Shown: piece after piece, positions 6,034-9,392 of the stretch
How positions within the stretch are numbered: position 1 is the first letter of the stretch
How the letters are laid out: each line of letters begins with the position of its first letter
NCBI GenBank assembly: GCA_035527715.1
Contig: DATKZY010000223.1
Location: forward strand, 1 to 9,392
Direction of reading: 5' to 3'
Source: DSUN01 sp035527715
GTDB lineage: Bacteria; Planctomycetota; PUPC01; DSUN01
Length of the DNA stretch: 9,392 nt
Made by a program: the position numbers and the translations under genes
Notes under the pieces: model-generated
What the model was told of the DNA's origin: nothing
The model's database searches: none
Seen by the model: the letters and a program-made list of their open reading frames with translations, nothing else

Positions 6034-7350
6034 ATGAGGACAATATGTGTCGGGGTCGCCGTCGCGTGCGCGGCCGGCTTCCTGGTGGCCACGGCCCGCC
6101 CATGCCGCGGTGGGCAAGGAGCGCGCGCGGCGGAGACCAAGGAGGCGGACCCAGACCTGAAGGACCTCGCCGCGGGCAACAACCGCTTCGCGGTGGAGGC
6201 GTGCGCGAAGCTGATGGAGAAGGAAGAGGGCAACCTGTTCCTCTCCCCCTTCTCGATCCGCACCGCCCTGGCGATGACCTACGCGGGCGCGCGCGAGGAG
6301 ACCGCCAGGCAGATGAAGAAGGCGCTGCACTTCACGCTGGACGACGCGCGCCTGCACGCAGCGGCCCAGCGCGCGCAGCAGCTCATGCACACGGGCGCCG
6401 GCGCCACCCACACCCTCCTCATCGCGAACTCGCTCTGGGGGCAGAAGGGATACACGTTTCTCAAGCCGTTCCTCGACGTCACGGCCACCTGTTACGGGGG
6501 CGGCCTGAACCAGGTGGACTTCACCCGCGAGAGGGAGGCGGCCCGCCAGGAGATCAACCGCTGGGTGGAAGAGAGGACACGAGACAAGATCAAGGACCTC
6601 GTCCCGCGCGGCGGCCTGGACCCGCTCACCCGGTTGGTCCTGGTGAACGCGGTCTACTTCTACGGCTCCTGGGAGCGGCAGTTCGACAAGGGGCTCACCC
6701 AGGACGCGCCGTTCGCCGTCACGCCGCAGAAGTCGGTCACCGTCAAGATGATGCGGCACAAGACCCGCGATGTGAAGGAGAAGCCCCGATTCCGCTACCT
6801 GGAGACCGATGCCCTCCAGGCCGTGGAGCTGTCCTACAAGGGCGACCAGGTGAGCATGGCGATCTTCCTGCCCAGGAAGAAGGACGGCCTGCCAGCGTTG
6901 GAGAGAGAACTCCTCACGCCGGCCGCAGGAGTCGGCCTGGTCGAGCAGCTCGACAAGCTCGCCGCCTCGCGGAAGCAGCAGGTGCACGTCTACCTCCCTA
7001 AGTGGAGGATCACGTGGGGAACGAGGGACCTGACGCCAGTCCTCAAGTCCCTCGGCATCACCGAGGCGTTTCTCACCCGGAAGGCCGACTTCTCCGGGAT
7101 GAACGGCGTCAAGCAGCCGGACGACGAAGCGCTCCACATCGCCGCGGTGTTCCACAAGGCGTTCGTGGACGTCAATGAGGAGGGCACCGAAGCGGCGGCA
7201 GCGACGGCGGTCGTCATGGCGCCCACCGCGGCGCCGCCGACCCCTACCCCCGTGTTCCGCGCCGACCATCCGTTCCTCTTCCTGATCCGCCAGACGGGCA
7301 CGGGGCAGATCCTGTTCATCGGCCGGGTCGCCGAGCCGGCAGCAGGATGA
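6034..7350 (+). CDS. Serpin-family serine protease inhibitor, exported
   Basis: A 438-residue protein with an N-terminal signal sequence (basic R2, hydrophobic 4-20, cleavage uncertain between 20 and 33). The serpin fold covers about 45-434. NLFLSPFSIRTALAMTYAGA (67-86) is the helix B signature, and LVLVNAVYFYGSWERQFDK (201-219) is the central strand region. The hinge NEEGTEAAAAT (381-391) matches the consensus of inhibitory serpins. FRADHPFLFLIR (408-419) and ILFIGRV (426-432) form the C-terminal signature. Serpins trap a protease by inserting the cleaved reactive loop into sheet A. Counting from the hinge (G384 as P15) puts P1 at T398 and P1' at A399. The stretch after it (APTAAPPTPTP, 396-406) is proline-threonine-rich and about four residues longer than in antitrypsin, so the target specificity is uncertain. 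It lies 39 bp after the repeat protein and probably acts outside the cytoplasm, protecting surface proteins or blocking a foreign protease. Confidence 0.95.
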   Translation: MRTICVGVAVACAAGFLVATARPCRGGQGARAAETKEADPDLKDLAAGNNRFAVEACAKLMEKEEGNLFLSPFSIRTALAMTYAGAREETARQMKKALHFTLDDARLHAAAQRAQQLMHTGAGATHTLLIANSLWGQKGYTFLKPFLDVTATCYGGGLNQVDFTREREAARQEINRWVEERTRDKIKDLVPRGGLDPLTRLVLVNAVYFYGSWERQFDKGLTQDAPFAVTPQKSVTVKMMRHKTRDVKEKPRFRYLETDALQAVELSYKGDQVSMAIFLPRKKDGLPALERELLTPAAGVGLVEQLDKLAASRKQQVHVYLPKWRITWGTRDLTPVLKSLGITEAFLTRKADFSGMNGVKQPDDEALHIAAVFHKAFVDVNEEGTEAAAATAVVMAPTAAPPTPTPVFRADHPFLFLIRQTGTGQILFIGRVAEPAAG

Positions 7351-7392
7351 CCGCCGGCAGAGATCCGGATGCAGGGCTACCTACTCTCTTTT

Positions 7393-7398
7393 AGGAGG
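7393..7398 (+). promoter_or_regulatory. Strong ribosome binding site of the DUF4424-like gene
   Basis: AGGAGG again lies 8 nt from the start codon (7407). The surrounding leader and first codons closely match those of the serpin gene (see 6020-6025), which suggests equal translation or duplication of the initiation region. Confidence 0.8.
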
Positions 7399-7406
7399 AC
7401 GCGGCG

Positions 7407-8156
7407 ATGAGGACGAGACTGGCGTGTGCGGCGACGGCGCTGGCGCTCGCGGCAAGCACGGCCCTGTGGGCCGACGTGGCGACGCCCAGGCCGCAATGGA
7501 CCACCGTGCGGATGGAGGCCGAGGAGGTCAACATCACCCTCGGCGAGCAGAAGGTGCAGGTGGACGCGGTGTTCCACATGCACAACCAGGGAGCGGCGTC
7601 CACCGTGGCGATGGGCTACCCGCTCGGGGCGTTCGAGACGGCGCTCAACGACTTCGCGGTGACCGCGGGCGGCCAGCCCGTCAAGGCCATCCGCACGCAG
7701 GCGGGCGGCGCCCAGAGCGGCCCGGGCCGCGGCGGGATGGTCATCCGCGGGGGCGGCGGCAAGCCCGGTGGCGTAGCCAACGAGCCCTACCGCTTCGAGG
7801 GACCCTACAAGGAGTGGAAGGTCTTCGACGTGCCCTTCGCGGCGGACGAGAAGAAGGTTGTCCGCGTGACCTACTGGGTCGAGCCGGCGAAGGTCAAGGA
7901 CGCCCAGGCGGGCACGCTCCTCACCTACTCCTACACGATGAAGACCGGCGCCACCTGGAAGGGCAAGATTGACGAGGCGAAGATCAGCGTGAAGCTCAGC
8001 GGCATCGCCGCCAGCCGCCTCGTCCGCGTCCTGCCCGCAGGCAGCCAGCGGAGCGCCAGCGGCACGACGCTCGCCTGGACGCTCAAGGACTTCAAGCCCA
8101 CCGAGAACATCGAGATCACCTTCCGCCCGACCGCGGCGACCACCGCCGCGCGATAG
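7407..8156 (+). CDS. Exported DUF4424-like protein
   Basis: A 249-residue protein with a clear signal peptide: R2 and R4, hydrophobic 6-20, cleavage probably after LWA (20-22). The mature part resembles DUF4424-type beta-rich exported proteins. VRMEAEEVNITLGEQKVQV (34-52) is the opening strand pair, NQGAASTVAMGYPLG (60-74) the middle motif, YKEWKVFDVPFA (134-145) and VVRVTYWVEP (151-160) follow. YSYTMKTGATWKGKIDEAKI (174-193) is the most characteristic block. A glycine-rich insert (100-122) splits the domain. The molecular function of this family is unknown to me. The gene lies 56 bp after the serpin, probably in the same transcript, and a hairpin terminator follows 14 bp after its stop. Family assignment rests on motif memory and is moderate. 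Confidence 0.75.
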   Translation: MRTRLACAATALALAASTALWADVATPRPQWTTVRMEAEEVNITLGEQKVQVDAVFHMHNQGAASTVAMGYPLGAFETALNDFAVTAGGQPVKAIRTQAGGAQSGPGRGGMVIRGGGGKPGGVANEPYRFEGPYKEWKVFDVPFAADEKKVVRVTYWVEPAKVKDAQAGTLLTYSYTMKTGATWKGKIDEAKISVKLSGIAASRLVRVLPAGSQRSASGTTLAWTLKDFKPTENIEITFRPTAATTAAR

Positions 8157-8170
8157 CCGAGACAGCAGAT

Positions 8171-8206
8171 GGGGGGGAACTTCCTGGCAGGAAGTTTCCC
8201 CCCCTT
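8171..8206 (+). terminator. Hairpin terminator after the secreted-protein operon
   Basis: Seven G (8171-8177) pair with seven C (8198-8204), and AACTTCCT (8178-8185) pairs with AGGAAGTT (8189-8196). One T is bulged and the loop is GGC (8186-8188). The 15-bp stem is very stable, but only two T follow, so it may terminate inefficiently or serve both strands. It separates the operon from the promoter at 8221. Confidence 0.7.
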
Positions 8207-8220
8207 CAACGCTCCCGCAC

Positions 8221-8248
8221 TTGACACCGGGGCCGCGGGGGATAGACT
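8221..8248 (+). promoter_or_regulatory. Sigma70-like promoter of the sugar isomerase gene
   Basis: A perfect TTGACA (8221-8226), 16-nt spacer, then TAGACT (8243-8248, 4 of 6 to consensus). Transcription would begin near 8255, giving a leader of about 45 nt with GGAG and GAGG before the start codon. Confidence 0.6.
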
Positions 8249-8299
8249 CGTGGCCTGCGGCGGCGTGGATCCCCCAACCAGCCTTGGAGTGAGGCCGTG

Positions 8300-9061
8300 A
8301 TGGCAAACGTCCTGTCGTATCGGATCGGGCACCCGGCGAAGCCGCAGCTTGCGCTCGACCGGGTGAAGGCCCTCGGCATCCCGTGCGTCGAGATTAACCT
8401 CGGCCCGGAAGAGGATCCGCAGCCGGCGAAGGCGCTCCTGGCGAGCCACGGCCTGCGCGCGGCCACGCTCACGGCGCCCTGCCCGCTGGCCGACGCCAGG
8501 CTCTTCGACATCTTCGACAACTACTGCGCCAAGGCCGCCGCACTCGGCTGCTCGGGCATCTTCACGAGTGTCCACGCCGGCCAGATGCCCCTCGAAGAGG
8601 CCTACGCGCGCCTGCGGAAGATCGGCGACATCGGGGCGCGCAACCACGTGAAGATCGGCATGGAGACCCACCCCGACCTGTGCGAGAACGGCTCGAAGGC
8701 CGCCGCCTCCATGGCCGCCGTCGGCCACCCCTGGGTCGGCATCAACTACGACACCGCCAACGTCTACTACTACAACCACGGCATCAACACGGTCGAGGAG
8801 GTCGCCAAGGAGGCCCAGTACGTCGTCAGCGTCCACCTCAAGGACACGATGGGCGGCTACCACGACGGCAACTTCCCCGACTTCGGCAAGGGCGTGGTCG
8901 ACTTCGCCGGCGTCTTCAAGGTGCTCAACGACATTGGCTTCACCGGCCCCTTCACCATGGAGCTCGAGGGCGCCGGCACCACGTCGTCCGACCCGGCGGC
9001 CCAGGAGGCCCACGTCCGCGCCTGCGTCGAGCACCTCCGCGCCCTCGGCCTCGTGCCGTAG
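8300..9061 (+). CDS. Sugar phosphate isomerase/epimerase (xylose isomerase-like TIM barrel)
   Basis: A 253-residue cytoplasmic protein with no signal peptide. Numbering is from the GTG at 8297. The whole length fits the AP-endonuclease-2/xylose-isomerase-like barrel. The likely metal ligands are present in family order: E123 in VKIGMETHPD (118-127), D152 in VGINYDTAN (147-155), H180 in VSVHLKD (177-183), and E222 or E224 in FTMELEG (219-225). GKGVVDF (198-204) is the conserved substrate-phosphate-side loop. Members interconvert ketoses or inositol derivatives; the substrate cannot be told from sequence. Length is normal for the family (about 250-290). Transcribed alone from its own promoter. 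Start: ATG 8300 has GAGG 5 nt upstream; the adjacent GTG 8297 is an equal alternative. Confidence 0.9.
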   Translation: MANVLSYRIGHPAKPQLALDRVKALGIPCVEINLGPEEDPQPAKALLASHGLRAATLTAPCPLADARLFDIFDNYCAKAAALGCSGIFTSVHAGQMPLEEAYARLRKIGDIGARNHVKIGMETHPDLCENGSKAAASMAAVGHPWVGINYDTANVYYYNHGINTVEEVAKEAQYVVSVHLKDTMGGYHDGNFPDFGKGVVDFAGVFKVLNDIGFTGPFTMELEGAGTTSSDPAAQEAHVRACVEHLRALGLVP

Positions 9062-9072
9062 GGTCCCGCCGG

Positions 9073-9105
9073 CGCTCTAAGTAGCCTGCCGGCCTCGACT
9101 TAGCG
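9073..9105 (+). terminator. Weak candidate terminator after the sugar isomerase gene
   Basis: CGCTCTAAG (9073-9081) pairs with CTTAGCG (9099-9105) with one bulged C, around a 17-nt loop, 11 bp after the stop codon. No T run follows, so its role is doubtful. Confidence 0.3.
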
Positions 9106-9143
9106 AAACGCCCCCCGGCGGCTCAGCACATGTCCTGTGGCCC

Positions 9144-9159
9144 CAGGCACTTATGCCTG
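9144..9159. repeat. Perfect short hairpin
   Basis: CAGGCA (9144-9149) pairs with TGCCTG (9154-9159) around CTTA. It resembles short intergenic palindromes I recall from planctomycetes. No T run follows; it could act with the preceding hairpin as a terminator or be a dispersed repeat. Confidence 0.55.
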
Positions 9160-9169
9160 CACGCCCGCC

Positions 9170-9241
9170 AATCGCCGATTCTCGCCCTTCCGCCCATAGT
9201 GGGTCACACCCTGAACCACCCTGACACTGACCCACTATGGG
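9170..9241. repeat. Palindromic repeat unit 1
   Basis: The unit opens with the small palindrome AATCGCCGATT (9170-9180). Twelve bases later a 14-bp perfect stem follows: CCCATAGTGGGTCA (9193-9206) with TGACCCACTATGGG (9228-9241), loop of 21 nt. The first 37 bases match unit 2 at 31 positions. No gene is supported here. Confidence 0.85.
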
Positions 9242-9253
9242 TAGAACCCAGAG

Positions 9254-9321
9254 AATCGTCGATTCTCCCCATTCCCTCCATTGTGGGTCACCCCATCCCC
9301 CCAGGGATGACCCACAATGGA
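9254..9321. repeat. Palindromic repeat unit 2
   Basis: The unit starts 84 bp after unit 1 in the same orientation. It opens inside the perfect palindrome GAGAATCGTCGATTCTC (9251-9267). The 14-bp stem is TCCATTGTGGGTCA (9277-9290) with TGACCCACAATGGA (9308-9321), loop of 17 nt. Compared with unit 1, two stem pairs are changed and both remain paired. Confidence 0.85.
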
Positions 9322-9326
9322 TGACG

Positions 9327-9354
9327 CGCCGGGTGCGTGTAATCTCCTTCGGTC
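9327..9354 (-). repeat. Right copy of the window-spanning inverted repeat
   Basis: The reverse complement matches 117-144 at 26 of 28 positions, with 18 uninterrupted. It lies 6 bp beyond palindromic unit 2. The two copies point toward each other across the window. Confidence 0.75.
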
Positions 9355-9368
9355 GGAAAAGCCAGTTG

Positions 9369-9383
9369 CGCGATACTATCGCG
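9369..9383. repeat. Perfect 15-bp palindrome near the right edge
   Basis: CGCGATA (9369-9375), one central C, TATCGCG (9377-9383). It could be a dimeric regulator's operator or part of a repeat cut by the window edge. There is no gene beside it within the window to decide. Confidence 0.5.
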
Positions 9384-9392
9384 GGCACCCCC

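Larger units (their letters stand above)
9062..9392. other. Non-coding, repeat-rich tail
   Basis: After the sugar isomerase stop, 331 bp hold only hairpins and repeats (listed separately). Open frames on both strands (9077-9388 minus, 9130-9324 plus) have no recognisable domain, and their repeated peptide segments simply reflect the 84-bp (28-codon) DNA duplication, so I do not call them genes. No tRNA-like fold was seen. Confidence 0.7.

Noticed and set aside
6034..6105. Lipoprotein signal in the serpin N-terminus (cysteines C5, C12, C24)
   Set aside because: No cysteine is preceded by a proper lipobox after a hydrophobic stretch of usual length; an ordinary signal peptide fits better.
6001..7269. 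422-codon minus-strand frame opposite the serpin
   Set aside because: The serpin frame has clear family signatures; the opposite frame has none.
7377..9034. Minus-strand frames of 309 and 367 codons opposite the DUF4424-like and isomerase genes
   Set aside because: They cross the terminator and promoter region and show no recognisable domain.
9170..9321. Possible CRISPR array
   Set aside because: Only two imperfect units with long internal palindromes; no regular identical repeats with spacers and no cas genes.
9077..9388. Small overlapping frames on both strands in the right tail
   Set aside because: They cover tandem palindromic repeats; the repeated peptide pieces come from an 84-bp duplication that is a multiple of three.

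Overview
The window is a high-GC bacterial segment. It carries six convincing protein genes and several palindromic repeats. A Planctomycetota or related PVC-group bacterium (or MAG) is the best guess. The reasons are a long secreted protein built of carboxypeptidase-regulatory-like domains, a bacterial serpin, an ECF-type promoter, a sugar isomerase/epimerase of the kind common there, and a left-edge hairpin repeat that I recall from such genomes. No rRNA or marker gene is present, so this placement is inference.

Layout from the left. Positions 1-101 hold alternating short palindromes, and 117-144 holds one copy of a repeat whose inverted partner lies at 9327-9354. Two minus-strand genes follow in transcription order from right to left: a polysaccharide pyruvyl transferase-like protein (1414-2559), then a PP-loop ATPase with a QueC-like four-cysteine site (151-1383). 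They are 30 bp apart and probably share one promoter at 2590-2618. A RAYT element (REP-associated Y1 transposase, about 2626-3463) sits directly between this promoter and a divergent ECF-sigma-like promoter at 3469-3496. Its ends lie only 5-7 bp from the two -35 boxes.

The plus-strand cluster encodes three proteins predicted to be secreted: an eight-domain carboxypeptidase-regulatory-like repeat protein (3556-5994), a serpin with a canonical inhibitory hinge (6034-7350), and a DUF4424-like protein (7407-8156). A strong hairpin terminator (8171-8206) closes the cluster. A separate sigma70-like promoter (8221-8248) drives a TIM-barrel sugar phosphate isomerase/epimerase (8300-9061).

The last 331 bp (9062-9392) contain no convincing gene. 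They hold several hairpins, including two tandem related units whose 14-bp stems differ at two pairs, each by a compensatory change.

The left operon probably acts in surface-polysaccharide modification. The middle operon looks like an extracytoplasmic module, possibly protease defence plus a structural surface protein, under envelope-stress-type control. These joint roles are inferred from context.
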